Notes: generated by a model from the sequence alone, not told the origin. DNA of 46,872 nt from a candidate division TM6 bacterium GW2011_GWF2_38_10 (GCA_000992305.1 LBTY01000010.1:1-46872); one strand, 5' to 3'. Shown: positions 8,502 to 17,191, numbered from the stretch's first letter. A program made the numbers and translations.

Positions 8502-9501
8502 TACCTCTTTTTGGCAAGAAACAATTTCGATCGGCGGCCAAGCCGCCGTTTCTCGTTTTATGACCGCACCACTTGATGGCGTTATTGACTCACCAATGCG
8601 TCAAATGATTCGTCTTTTTAGCCCTAACGAACTTATGTTTTCAGAAATGCGCCATGTCGACACCGTTGCAAACGAAAAAGAAGGACGCTCTCTTATCTAT
8701 GCTCCCTGTGAACAACCGCTTGTTTTTCAATTTTCGGCAAATCGCATTAATTTTATTCCCAAGGCCGTTGAACGTGTTTTAGCTGCAGGATTTAAAGCCA
8801 TTAATCTAAACTCCGCCTGCCCCGCCCCCGCCGTTGTCCGATCAGGATCAGGCTCAGCGCTCATGGGCAACATCCCGCAGCTCACCATCATCCTTAACGA
8901 ATTACAAAAAAGCATTGCGGGGCGCGTTCCTTTATCAATTAAAATTCGTGCTGGTTTTAAAGAAAAAAATGCACTTACCGTTGCTCAACTTGCACAAGAT
9001 GTTGGGTGTGAAGCCGTTATTATCCATCCACGCACACAACCTGAACGATTTTCTGGTCGACTTGATTTTGACCTTGTTGCCGCTATAAAAAAAAGTATCT
9101 CCATTCCTGTGATCTATTCTGGAAATATAACAAAATTTGAAGTGGCACAACGCATTCATAGTTTAACCGGCGCAGATGGTTTTATGATCGGACGAGCACT
9201 TTGGGGCGCCCCTTGGAAGCTCAAAGAAATCGTAAGTGCAAGCCAAAACATTCCCTTTAGCGCAGGACTTTCAACAGCCTTTGATTGTATTGTAAAGCAC
9301 CTTGACCTTAATGCACAATTTTATGGCCCCTATGGCTATGGACACTTTAAAAAGCATCTTGCATATTATATTAGAACATTTCCCAATGCAGCCAACTGGA
9401 GAACGTTACTCCTACGTAGCCAATCTGAAGAAGAAATGCGAACAATTCTTAATGCGCTTTTACATGAAGCTCGCGAAAGTAATCTATGGCTCCCTTTATA
9501 A
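8494..9501 (+). CDS. dus: tRNA-dihydrouridine synthase
   Basis: 335-residue flavin enzyme that reduces uridines in tRNA D-loops. Landmarks: an N-terminal MTAPLDGVIDSPMRQ in place of the usual APM-G-TD-xFR segment, the catalytic cysteine in LNSACPAP, SIKIRAGF, IIHPRTQPERFSG, and the FMN phosphate site GADGFMIGRALWGAPW. The start is taken at 8494 because AAAGG lies just upstream; the upstream in-frame ATG at 8440 would bury 55 bases in gatA. It overlaps gatA by 8 bases and the next gene by 16, so the operon is tightly packed. Which Dus subfamily (A, B or C) cannot be told. Confidence 0.92.
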   Translation: MNNTSFWQETISIGGQAAVSRFMTAPLDGVIDSPMRQMIRLFSPNELMFSEMRHVDTVANEKEGRSLIYAPCEQPLVFQFSANRINFIPKAVERVLAAGFKAINLNSACPAPAVVRSGSGSALMGNIPQLTIILNELQKSIAGRVPLSIKIRAGFKEKNALTVAQLAQDVGCEAVIIHPRTQPERFSGRLDFDLVAAIKKSISIPVIYSGNITKFEVAQRIHSLTGADGFMIGRALWGAPWKLKEIVSASQNIPFSAGLSTAFDCIVKHLDLNAQFYGPYGYGHFKKHLAYYIRTFPNAANWRTLLLRSQSEEEMRTILNALLHEARESNLWLPL

Positions 9502-10310
9502 AAAAAGTGATTATCCTTGCAAGTATTCTTGCCTTTGTACTCTTTGCCGTACATCGTCTCTTTTTTTTCACCACAGGCATATGGGAAAATGTTGCATCAA
9601 CCATGACTAAACCTTTTATAACTGGTGCTCACGGAATAACAAAAATCATTACATCATGGCAAGAAAAAAAACAATCGTACAAAAAACTATTGCGGCAATA
9701 CGAACAATTGAAAATTGACCATGACACCATGCGCATGATCAATATAGAACTAGCATCACTTGTTCATTATGATACTATGAGTAAGGAACTCTGCGAATTT
9801 AAAGAGCGCTATGCCACACACACCATGAAACTTGCCAAAATTTTAGTAAAAAATATTACCGACACCGAACACTATTTTTTACTTGATAAAGGCTCAAAGG
9901 ATGGTATACAAAAAAATATGGTTGCCCTGTATAAACACCAGATTCTTGGAAAAATTAGCGAAGTCTACCCTGCCTACAGCAAGGTCCTTCTTATAACAGA
10001 TCAAAACTGCAAAGTAGCCGCCTACACACAACAAACTAATGCTCAAGGTATTGTGCGAGGCCAAAATAATAAAAACCGTTGCAATATGGGATATGTCAGC
10101 CACCTTTATGACGTTGTCGACAATGACCTTGTTATTTCAAGTGGCCAAGGCCTTATATTCCCTGAAGGGTTTTGCCTTGGAAAAGTTCAATTTCATGAAC
10201 TTAAAGAAAAATCACTTTACCATGAAATTGAAGTAGAACCACTCATAGACCTTACGAAAATAGATCATTGTCTGATCACCCACAACGCAATAACTGATAC
10301 AACATCATAA
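9486..10310 (+). CDS. mreC: MreC-like rod shape-determining protein
   Basis: 274-residue protein with an N-terminal membrane segment (about 7-29), a predicted coiled coil (about 55-110) and a C-terminal beta-rich domain, the architecture of MreC. Family-like motifs are FLLDKGSKDGIQKNMVAL, LGKISEVYPAYSKVLLITDQNCKVAA, AQGIVRG and the late DLVISSGQGLIFPEGFCLGKV, which parallel the double beta-barrel core. MreC scaffolds the elongation complex with MreB and MreD in the periplasm. Neither mreB nor mreD is beside it; instead it ends an operon with gatCA and dus and overlaps dus by 16 bases. The match is by architecture and motif, so moderate to good confidence. Confidence 0.75.
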   Translation: MAPFIKKVIILASILAFVLFAVHRLFFFTTGIWENVASTMTKPFITGAHGITKIITSWQEKKQSYKKLLRQYEQLKIDHDTMRMINIELASLVHYDTMSKELCEFKERYATHTMKLAKILVKNITDTEHYFLLDKGSKDGIQKNMVALYKHQILGKISEVYPAYSKVLLITDQNCKVAAYTQQTNAQGIVRGQNNKNRCNMGYVSHLYDVVDNDLVISSGQGLIFPEGFCLGKVQFHELKEKSLYHEIEVEPLIDLTKIDHCLITHNAITDTTS

Positions 10311-10383
10311 AAAAACAGATATTTACTAGCCTTTTTTTATTTTTTCTGGTAAAAATAAAAAGAACTTTGAAACAAAAAATAAT

Positions 10384-10460
10384 GCGCCTGTAGCTCAATT
10401 GGATAGAGTGTCGGACTTCGAATCCGCAGGTTGCAGGTTCGAGTCCTGCCAGGCGCACCA
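10384..10460 (+). tRNA. tRNA-Arg (anticodon UCG)
   Basis: Full cloverleaf of 77 bases: acceptor GCGCCTG/CAGGCGC, D arm GCTC/GAGT, anticodon loop CTTCGAA with anticodon TCG at 34-36, T arm with GTTCGAGTC, discriminator A and encoded CCA. Position 27-43 is a U-C mismatch at the base of the anticodon stem. It reads CGN codons by superwobble or CGA/CGG. Confidence 0.95.
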
Positions 10461-10467
10461 TCTTCAT

Positions 10468-10544
10468 GAGCCTATAGCTCAGATGGATAGAGCGAGCGAT
10501 TCCTAATCGCTAGGTCGCAGGTTCGAATCCTGTTAGGCTCACCA
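10468..10544 (+). tRNA. tRNA-Arg (anticodon CCU)
   Basis: Cloverleaf of 77 bases: acceptor GAGCCTA/TAGGCTC, anticodon stem AGCGA/TCGCT with loop TTCCTAA (anticodon CCT), T arm GGTTCGAATCC, discriminator A and encoded CCA. Seven bases after the previous tRNA-Arg, so the two are co-transcribed. Reads AGG. Confidence 0.95.
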
Positions 10545-10579
10545 CAATGGTCAATCAATATTACCCTACGTGAAAGCAC

Positions 10580-11212
10580 ATGAAACATAATAACATACGC
10601 TATCTAACATCAATTGTATTTTTTTTACTCGCTCTACCCATGCTTAACAGTATGAGTCGGCAACCAATTATATGCATCCCAACCCCTAAGCATTATTCTT
10701 CACTCATGCCCAATGAAGCACCGATAATGAAAAAAAGATCTCATGGATATATCCATACACCCATCCCGCCAATTCCGCTACAAAGTCTACAAAGAAAAGC
10801 GCTTTCTCAACTCCCCACCCTCCCCGTTCGCATTTTTATAGCTAATTTTCCTTTATCACTTTTTTTTGATATACACACCTTTGAGCCTATCCAAGAAATA
10901 GCAAAACAAAAAACCTTTCTTTCGTTACTACAAGAAGCTCGCCTTATGGGAACAGAGATTATAATCGGTATAAGTTTATTATCTTACGACCATTTTCTTT
11001 TTCACCTTATTGAAAAAACACAGCTAGAAAAACTTACTGAATACGCTGATGAAATTATTTTTGATGCTCCAGCAATAATCACACGTCAGTTTGTCCAAGA
11101 AAAAAATATATCAAAAATCCTTATCCCCAAGCATGACGAAATAATTAAAAATTTTTCAAAATTATATGCAGAAATTCATTACATGACCTGTATATCGAAA
11201 ATTAAACTATAA
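10580..11212 (+). CDS. Hypothetical exported protein
   Basis: 210-residue protein I do not recognise. Residues about 7-24 form a hydrophobic signal segment after a basic start. A proline-rich linker (about 30-80, with repeated P-I-P and P-T-L-P patterns) leads to a compact region with alternating strand-like and helix-like stretches (VRIFIANFPLSLFFDI, EIIIGISLL, YADEIIFDAPAII). This could be an alpha/beta domain but no catalytic motif stands out. The next gene begins 8 bases after its stop, so the pair is likely co-transcribed. The upstream region is occupied by two tRNA genes and may share their promoter. Confidence 0.6.
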   Translation: MKHNNIRYLTSIVFFLLALPMLNSMSRQPIICIPTPKHYSSLMPNEAPIMKKRSHGYIHTPIPPIPLQSLQRKALSQLPTLPVRIFIANFPLSLFFDIHTFEPIQEIAKQKTFLSLLQEARLMGTEIIIGISLLSYDHFLFHLIEKTQLEKLTEYADEIIFDAPAIITRQFVQEKNISKILIPKHDEIIKNFSKLYAEIHYMTCISKIKL

Positions 11213-11219
11213 AAATACC

Positions 11220-11840
11220 ATGAACCATTTTATAAAACATTTATTCACACTTATAGTCACAACGGTCATTCCATCATTGCTAGCCCTTAATAACCAACCC
11301 ACAATATTGGAGAACTCTGTGAAAAAAGCTCTCATCATTTATGAGTCCCAAGCAGGCTCAACCGCAGACACAGCACAAAAAATGGGAACCTATTTAAAAA
11401 CCAAAGGATTAGAAACAACCCTCAGTAAAGCTTCTGACTGGAATAAATCACTCGATCCTTTTGATCTTATTATCATTGGCTCCCCCATTATTATGGGATC
11501 ACCAGAAAAAAGCATCGTCGATTTTGCAAAAAAACATCAATCAATACTTGCTCAAAAAGAAACTGCTGTATTTGCAATCTGTTTAGCTATTAACGAACCA
11601 GCAAAAAAAGAAGAAGCTCTTTCATACCCTAAAAAAATTATTGAATCCCTCCCCGCATCTCACCAGGCCGTTTTTGCTGGTGTTATGAATTTTAATACCA
11701 TCAACTGGTTTAAAAAAATAATGCTAAAATGCATGGGCGTGAAAGAAGGAGATTATCGCAATTGGAACGAAATTCATGCATGGCTTGATTCTATAATCCC
11801 ACAATCACAAGTAGTAGAAGACGATCATAAAAGTACATAA
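11220..11840 (+). CDS. Exported or anchored flavodoxin-domain protein, HemG-like
   Basis: 206-residue protein with an N-terminal hydrophobic leader (about 8-24) and a flavodoxin-like domain. The FMN phosphate loop is ESQAGSTADTAQKM (from about residue 42), followed by DPFDLIIIGSPIIMGSP (the second flavin loop) and a C-terminal DYRNWNEIHAW segment resembling the DYxxTDW ending of HemG-type protoporphyrinogen oxidases. So the reaction is probably flavin redox, perhaps in haem synthesis or quinone-linked electron transfer. A leader in front of a flavodoxin is unusual; it might instead be a membrane anchor, or the true start may be an internal codon such as the GTG near 11320. Convergent with the ankyrin gene, which starts its 3' end 2 bases away. 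Confidence 0.75.
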   Translation: MNHFIKHLFTLIVTTVIPSLLALNNQPTILENSVKKALIIYESQAGSTADTAQKMGTYLKTKGLETTLSKASDWNKSLDPFDLIIIGSPIIMGSPEKSIVDFAKKHQSILAQKETAVFAICLAINEPAKKEEALSYPKKIIESLPASHQAVFAGVMNFNTINWFKKIMLKCMGVKEGDYRNWNEIHAWLDSIIPQSQVVEDDHKST

Positions 11841-11841
11841 A

Positions 11842-12861
11842 TTACGTCCCATGAGGAATATGTTGGATAGAATATCGCCCTCGTTGCTCATAGTACTCAT
11901 GGGGAATGTTTTGAATTGAAAACCTCCCAGATTTTGCTTGATCTTGCAACTCTGGCTGTTTAAGAGACTCCTGCCTTACAACATTTACCACGCTTGCAAT
12001 TGCATCACGTCCCAACCGATCTGATACCTCATCCTTTTGAAACTCTTGATAATGCTCAGCCACTAACAATGGCATATGCTTTCTTTTGGCGATGTAAGCA
12101 GCAGTATCACCATCTTGATCGATAATATAAGGATCCGCCCCAACCTTAAGTAAGGCATGAATACATGGATAATTTCCTAAGGCAACCGCACTATGGAGAG
12201 CCGTTTGACCATAACGATCAACAGCATCAATAAAATAAGAAGATTGCCCTTGAACAAGTTGCTCAACAACATTAACATGTTGACTCTCAACTGCCTTATG
12301 AAGCGGTGTTTTTCCCTCGTTATCACGAGTAAATACAATAGCACCACCCTCATAAGAAACTAAATATGACACAATTTCAGGATATCCCAATATGCACGCA
12401 ATATGCAAAGGTGTATAGCCAGCACTATTTTTAGCATTTACATTTACTCTTTTACTTAAATATCGCACCAATTCAAAATTATTATTTCTTACGGCAAAAT
12501 GAAACAACGTCCAACCTTCAAATCCATCATTACTATATGCATCATTCCACAAAACTCCTTTTTCAATCAAAAAATTCACAACACTCATAATTTCATGATT
12601 AAAGTCATAGGCATTTTTAAGAACAGGAGCATCCTTTAAAAAATCAAAAAGCCATTCCGTCACCAGTTTTTTTCTATACATATCTAAAAAAGGTTTATCC
12701 GCACTTCCTCTTCCCTCAAATACACATCGAAATCTATCAGTAACAACATTTTCCACAGGCTCTGGTGGCCACGCATAGGAAATCTGCATTCCACACATCA
12801 TACAAAACATTCCATACTGCACAATGCTTCGAAACTGTTTTAAATAATAAGTTTTCTTCAT
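11842..12861 (-). CDS. Exported ankyrin-repeat protein
   Basis: 339 residues from an ATG at 12861 that has GGAGG 6 bases upstream. A signal peptide (about 1-29, ending around the SYA) precedes a region of about 100 residues without repeats, then four to five ankyrin repeats (about residues 110-265) with the typical G-x-TPLHxAxxxG pattern: GWTLFHFAVRNNN, GYTPLHIACILGY, GKTPLHKAVESQH, GQTALHSAVALGN and DGDTAAYIAKRKH. The tail is charged and carries two near-repeats of the type RxSIQxIPHxxY. Ankyrin proteins bind other proteins and are abundant in amoeba-associated bacteria, where many are effectors; export plus repeats fits that role here, though the target is unknown. Confidence 0.85.
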   Translation of the reverse strand: MKKTYYLKQFRSIVQYGMFCMMCGMQISYAWPPEPVENVVTDRFRCVFEGRGSADKPFLDMYRKKLVTEWLFDFLKDAPVLKNAYDFNHEIMSVVNFLIEKGVLWNDAYSNDGFEGWTLFHFAVRNNNFELVRYLSKRVNVNAKNSAGYTPLHIACILGYPEIVSYLVSYEGGAIVFTRDNEGKTPLHKAVESQHVNVVEQLVQGQSSYFIDAVDRYGQTALHSAVALGNYPCIHALLKVGADPYIIDQDGDTAAYIAKRKHMPLLVAEHYQEFQKDEVSDRLGRDAIASVVNVVRQESLKQPELQDQAKSGRFSIQNIPHEYYEQRGRYSIQHIPHGT

Positions 12862-13088
12862 TACAACCTCCATTTTAATGATAATACACAATAAAACGCT
12901 TAATATTTATTTGCTTTTAGTATATAAAAAGGCATACAATAATACAATAAACCTAAAAAACAAACCTCTCCTTATTCCCCAATGTCACCATTTAACTTAT
13001 TTACCTTAATAATAATTCACCATTCACATAAAATTAATTTGCAGTTTTATACGTTTTCTGGTAAAAATATGCGTATAAAAATTATCGA

Positions 13089-13159
13089 TGGGAAGTCGTC
13101 TAGCGGCAGGACTCTGGATTCTGGCTCCAGCAACAGAGGTTCGAATCCTCTCTTCCCAG
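13089..13159 (+). tRNA. tRNA-Gln (anticodon CUG)
   Basis: 71-base cloverleaf without encoded CCA: acceptor TGGGAAG/CTTCCCA with the U1-A72 pair typical of tRNA-Gln, anticodon stem CTGGA/TCCAG with loop TTCTGGC (anticodon CTG), T arm AGAGG-TTCGAAT-CCTCT, discriminator G. The structured segment that follows begins at its last base. Confidence 0.92.
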
Positions 13160-13300
13160 TTTTCGCTTAGGGGGGTAACGCTGAAAGAATTCTAAGCTAC
13201 AACTGGACAAGCCAGCCCCAAAAGGAAAATTAAGCGAAAACTGTCCCGTCGTAGCTCGGTTTACCCCATGTAATACTTCCCCGAGCGTAGACGGACCGAA
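13160..13300 (+). ncRNA. Structured segment resembling a degenerate 23S rRNA 3' end
   Basis: Directly after tRNA-Gln. Stretches match the last part of bacterial 23S rRNA by eye: GGTAACGCTGAAAG, TCTAAGC, AAGCCAGCCCCAA followed by an A/G-rich run, then a CCCGTCGTAGCTCGGTTTA block and a final GGACCGAATGAC. Other positions that are near invariant in 23S (for example GTTGATAGG) are altered. It can fold: an 11-bp perfect stem GTTTTCGCTTA (13159-13169) with TAAGCGAAAAC (13231-13241), and a second hairpin 13243-13297 with CTCGG/CCGAG and GTCC-C-GTC/GACGGAC. It may be a decayed rRNA fragment or a distinct structured RNA; I cannot decide. The antisense ORF here is taken as spurious. Confidence 0.45.
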
Positions 13301-13554
13301 TGACAAGTAACATTATGTACCACGTTTACCTCCTTCGTTCAATAAATCATCCTGAACATATCTACACCGGTTATACAACAAACATGAAGCAACGACTAGC
13401 CGATCATAACTGCGGAAAATCTATATACGCATCAGCATACAAACCATGGCAACTTGAGGTATGTGTAACATTCAGAGAAAAAGAAAAAGCGGTCGCTTTT
13501 GAAAAATATCTAAAGTCTTCAACCGGCAGAGCATTCGCCAAAAAGCACTTTTGA
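13300..13554 (+). CDS. Small GIY-YIG nuclease-superfamily protein
   Basis: 84-residue single-domain protein of the stand-alone GIY-YIG (UvrC N-terminal-like, YhbQ/COG2827) type. VYLL at 9-12 and YTG at 22-24 form the GIY-YIG strands, with Arg32, His36 and a later EKYLK glutamate in the expected catalytic positions. The start may be the second ATG at 13315 (MYHVYLL), which would give 79 residues; no ribosome-binding site is clear for either. Stand-alone members of this family nick or cut DNA, but their cellular role is poorly known. It follows tRNA-Gln and the 23S-like segment directly, a position that suits a selfish or RNA-gene-associated endonuclease. The 228 bp after it hold no convincing gene. 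Confidence 0.88.
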   Translation: MTSNIMYHVYLLRSINHPEHIYTGYTTNMKQRLADHNCGKSIYASAYKPWQLEVCVTFREKEKAVAFEKYLKSSTGRAFAKKHF

Positions 13555-13783
13555 TCACCATAAATGAGCCTTTCTCCCCTACTGCTACAATCCATTTTTG
13601 AGCAAAGCTTAAAAGACAATATGTCTTTATGTTCCAAGATAAAAAAGGATGGAAAAGTATTGTATGGTTGCCCTGGATAAAAGTCAGTATTAAACATTTG
13701 AAAAAAATAGAGAAGGTGATACGCTTTACAAAACAGAAAAAAAACAACTAAAATCATATAATCTATTTACCCAAAGGAGACCG

Positions 13784-14590
13784 ATGAAAATCATTATACG
13801 CAACTATTTTTACATCATGTTTTGCATTCTTGGATGTGCACCCCTTAACGGTATGGTCGATAACCAAAAAAAACCTCACTATCTTTTTATTAATTGCAAA
13901 AACTATACCTTTTCAACAGAAAAAGATAACAACATAACCGAAATATATTGCCGCGAGCTTCGTAATAATCAAATTGATCAACTTATCGCCCTTTTTCCTC
14001 ATCTTCAAAATCTCACCATAAGCACCTCAGACGAAATCAATGATCAAAATTTAACAGAACTTTTAAACAAAATATCGCTCAACAAACTTACCCTACACAA
14101 CTGTCCTTTTATTCGATTTACCTTTCTTGACCCTGAATCGCTAAAAAATATTACTCACCTCTGTATTAATCGATGTCATAATGTAAAAGATGCGGGGCTC
14201 AAAATCATACCTTATCTTGAAAACCTCTATCAATTGGATGTCATTGATTGCGATAAAATAAATGGCTCTGGACTTCACGGCATTAACAATCTTCATTTCC
14301 TTACAAAAATAAGCATCCAATGGTGCAAAAACATATCACACGATTTTTTTAAAGCCTTAGAAGGCTGTGAATCCCTGTTAGAACTTGAAATCACCGGAGC
14401 CCCCACTATAAACAACGACGATTTTAGAATCCTTAACACCCTTGCCCAACTCGAAACACTTACGTTAAGAAATTGTAAAAACCTTACCAATGATATTCTT
14501 CCTCAACTCTCCACACTTTCGCTCTATGTTGAACAATGCCAAAATATAAACCTTAAAGAATATAATAATCAAAACATTTTTACTAAATAA
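13784..14590 (+). CDS. Exported LRR-like protein
   Basis: 268 residues with a signal peptide (about 1-24; a lipobox-like LGC at 17-19 makes a lipoprotein possible). The rest is a series of irregular leucine-rich repeats of the cysteine-containing (AMN1/F-box-associated) type, with units such as LQNLTISTSDEINDQNL, ITHLCINRCHNVKDAGL, LYQLDVIDCDKINGSGL and LETLTLRNCKNLTNDIL. These form a curved protein-binding surface. AAAGGAGACCG precedes the ATG. The next gene encodes a related protein, so this is a tandem LRR group and, being exported, a candidate for host-protein binding. No enzymatic domain is visible. Confidence 0.8.
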   Translation: MKIIIRNYFYIMFCILGCAPLNGMVDNQKKPHYLFINCKNYTFSTEKDNNITEIYCRELRNNQIDQLIALFPHLQNLTISTSDEINDQNLTELLNKISLNKLTLHNCPFIRFTFLDPESLKNITHLCINRCHNVKDAGLKIIPYLENLYQLDVIDCDKINGSGLHGINNLHFLTKISIQWCKNISHDFFKALEGCESLLELEITGAPTINNDDFRILNTLAQLETLTLRNCKNLTNDILPQLSTLSLYVEQCQNINLKEYNNQNIFTK

Positions 14591-14617
14591 TAACCCACCA
14601 ATAAAAAAGGCCCTACT

Positions 14618-15476
14618 ATGATCTTTAGCCGCTCCACAATGTTATATGGAATAAGCATTTTGGGCTCTTGCATGGCGCTCAATGGAATGTCCAATCAAAC
14701 CCAATCCCCAACATGTAAGATTTTTGTATACAATACTATGATATCAGCACAATCAATCGATGATAAAAATTTAAAAACTACTATTGACGAACATCCAGAC
14801 CTTGAGGTATTGCGATTAGAAAAATGCTCTTCACTTTCAAGTGATAGTCTTGCTGTCCTAAAGAATCACCAAAACCTTCAAGCGCTTTTTCTCATCGATT
14901 GCCCAACACTTCAAGATAACTCATTTGAATTTTTAACAACACTCCCTCATTTGCAAGCATTTTTAATAACTAATAATCACCACATAACCGATGATATTTT
15001 TGAACAACTTAACCGCTGCACTTTACTCAAAAAAATATATATTTTTTCATGCAATAAACTCAAGGGTAGCAACCTTGATCTTCTTAAACAATCATATAAA
15101 TTTGCTCGAGTTACATCTGAGCGACTGCTTAAATATAACCATTCCCAAAGAACTCAACCTCCCCCGCATAGAAAAACTCAATATTTCGTATAATCCCAAA
15201 ATAGATCAAACATGCCTAACAACTATTGCACAATTTACAACATTAAAAAGTCTTGATTTATCAGGAGATTATACAGTAAACCCCGAGGATTTACACCAAC
15301 TACAAACGCTTCCCTGCCTTGAGGAACTATATTTATTTACTCATTTGATTCATACCCCCGAATCTCCAATAAATATTACGAGTTTATTTCCTCATGCAAA
15401 AAAAATAGGATACTGTAATCGCTTTGTAGTCAATGAGGTTATTACCTCAATAGCTGAAGGATACATTGCTCAATAA
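14618..15476 (+). pseudogene. Exported LRR-like gene interrupted by a frameshift
   Basis: Two overlapping reading frames together give one LRR protein. The first frame (14618-15193) has a signal peptide and LRR units through LKGSNLDLLKQS, then loses the pattern and ends in low-quality sequence. From about 15090 the repeats resume in the next frame (to 15476) with NLLELHLSDC, RIEKLNISYNPKIDQ and LKSLDLSGDYTVN. The switch lies near 15085-15105, close to the AAACAATCATATAAATTTG stretch, and equals one inserted or two missing bases. Either a pseudogene, a sequencing error or programmed frameshifting; the absence of a slippery heptamer argues against the last. Paralogous to the gene at 13784. Confidence 0.75.
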
Positions 15477-15506
15477 CCCATCAACATGTTTTAGAAAGGC
15501 TTATTT

Positions 15507-17144
15507 GTGAAACTTTTCAATACCACTATGAGATTAGTCATTATTTTTTATATGGGCTGTTACACCGGTATCCTTGCGATGCAGTCGCCGTGCCACAAGA
15601 TTATTAATAGTTCGAATATCAACGTGCTCGATATCGCACACCATATTTTACAAAAAATGTATGAATTTAATTATTTTTGCACACCGCAAGTAGAAGATTC
15701 TCCCAAACAAAAAGCCTGTCGACCTCATTTTTATATTAAAAGCGATTACGACCTTGATAACCTATTGCTCGGCGAACCGCTCATAACCTCATATGAATGC
15801 GCAAATCTTCTTGAGGACGCTATCAATCTGTACGAAAAAACACTCAATGCCAAAACCTCAGTTTGGTTGCCAACGCTCGATTGCACCAAAGAACAGCAAT
15901 CTAAAAACATTATTTATGCACAAGCAAAAGTATTACCATCCTCTACTCGCATTATTGTAATGGGAGATTACCATGGATGCGCCCACTCGCTTGCTCGCAA
16001 CATCATGTATCTAAAGTATAATGATCTACTCAATCAAGAGCTCATCAATGAAAAAGGGATTTTAGATCCATCGGTACAAATTGTTATTCTTGGTGATCTG
16101 GCAGATCGAGGGCATTATGGTGTTGAAACATGGGTGCTAGCACTTGCACTTAAACTATGCAATCCGCATCAAGTCACCATTTTACAAGGAAACCATGAAG
16201 GCGGAGAATTGCATAACTTTTATGGACTGACAGCTGAAGTAGAGTCAAAATTTGAAACACTCTCGGCTAAAATTAACACATTATTTCCAAAACTTTTTAA
16301 TCTATTACCTCAGGTTCTTTTTATCGGCGCACAAAATGATAGAACCAACAAAGTTTCTTATCTCTATTTTTGCCATGGCGGCATGGCTCTTCAGCCCCAA
16401 AATTATCGTGCGTTAACTATTGATGATTTATTTCCTGATGAAGATGATGATAATCCACCAATTCCAGAAGATGCAGTTGTATCAGCTACCGCTAATTTTC
16501 AACACCTCCTGTCTACTGCCGTAAATATTCCCTATAAAAATATCTATGCAAACTACCAAGTAAATGCCGCACGATCAGGATTTATCTGGGATGGATTTAT
16601 TGCAAAAAGCCCTCTTGAAAATCAATTATTTCGACCTGGAACTCGAGGAGGCGATTGGCTGATTCATGGGTCTATTGTTATGGATTATTTACAAATGCTT
16701 TCTAATAAAAATAGTCACACCATTGCGGGGATTATCAGAGGACATGATCATCTTGATTATGGTATTAACATCCTTACCAACTTTGCAAAACCCCCTACAA
16801 AAAATGACCCTCTCTACTGGGAGCCTTTGAAAAATCCTAAAAAAATATTTTATAACGAAAATATCAATGCATTCCCTATTTTTACCATAACGAGTATTCC
16901 GGAAGTATTTGGCAAAGATGCTTTTGCATTATTAACATTTGATGAACATGATGACGCCTGGATCATTACCCCTTATATTAAAAATACATATTATCCAGAC
17001 GCCCAAATGCGCTGGCTCAATAAAGCTTATTTTCAACAAAACGATCAAGAAGCTCAGGAAGTATTGTTCAAACCATATGATATACGCCCCATCAATCAAG
17101 ATGAAGAAGAATCTTGCCCAGAGAACCCTTCTCTGCAAGCATAA
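15507..17144 (+). CDS. Exported PPP-type metallophosphoesterase
   Basis: 545 residues from a GTG start with AGAAAGG upstream. A signal segment (about 8-26) precedes a calcineurin-like phosphoesterase domain with all metal motifs in order: GDYHG (153-157), GDLADRG (196-202), GNHEGG (228-233), HGG (290-292) and RGHDH (411-415). The GDxHG/GDxxDRG/GNHE spacing is that of the PPP Ser/Thr phosphatase branch. There is an acidic insert (DEDDDNPPIPED, about 311-322). An exported protein phosphatase-like enzyme in a host-associated bacterium could act on host phosphoproteins or nucleotides; that is inference. Transcription ends at the hairpin at 17167, shared with the convergent gene at 17192. Confidence 0.88.
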   Translation: MKLFNTTMRLVIIFYMGCYTGILAMQSPCHKIINSSNINVLDIAHHILQKMYEFNYFCTPQVEDSPKQKACRPHFYIKSDYDLDNLLLGEPLITSYECANLLEDAINLYEKTLNAKTSVWLPTLDCTKEQQSKNIIYAQAKVLPSSTRIIVMGDYHGCAHSLARNIMYLKYNDLLNQELINEKGILDPSVQIVILGDLADRGHYGVETWVLALALKLCNPHQVTILQGNHEGGELHNFYGLTAEVESKFETLSAKINTLFPKLFNLLPQVLFIGAQNDRTNKVSYLYFCHGGMALQPQNYRALTIDDLFPDEDDDNPPIPEDAVVSATANFQHLLSTAVNIPYKNIYANYQVNAARSGFIWDGFIAKSPLENQLFRPGTRGGDWLIHGSIVMDYLQMLSNKNSHTIAGIIRGHDHLDYGINILTNFAKPPTKNDPLYWEPLKNPKKIFYNENINAFPIFTITSIPEVFGKDAFALLTFDEHDDAWIITPYIKNTYYPDAQMRWLNKAYFQQNDQEAQEVLFKPYDIRPINQDEEESCPENPSLQA

Positions 17145-17166
17145 TCAACCCAATAGCATCTTTTAG

Positions 17167-17190
17167 TCCCGGCCTGTATAGCCGGGATTT
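17167..17190. terminator. Bidirectional hairpin between convergent genes
   Basis: TCCCGGC (17167-17173), 7-base loop, GCCGGGA (17181-17187), then TTTATT. On the other strand the hairpin is followed by CTAAAAG, so it is weaker there. It sits between the stops at 17144 and 17192. Confidence 0.7.
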
Positions 17191-17191
17191 A

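Noticed and set aside
10276..10467. Minus-strand ORF across the tRNA-Arg gene
   Set aside because: It contains the LAGLEPATCGF-type sequence that is a known artefact of translating the antisense of tRNA genes.
13100..13306. Minus-strand ORF across tRNA-Gln and the 23S-like segment
   Set aside because: It covers RNA structure on the other strand, has no binding site, and its first part is a tRNA-antisense artefact.
13555..13783. 40-codon ORF (ATG near 13629) in the gap after the GIY-YIG gene
   Set aside because: Lys-rich low-quality composition, no ribosome-binding site; not distinguishable from chance.
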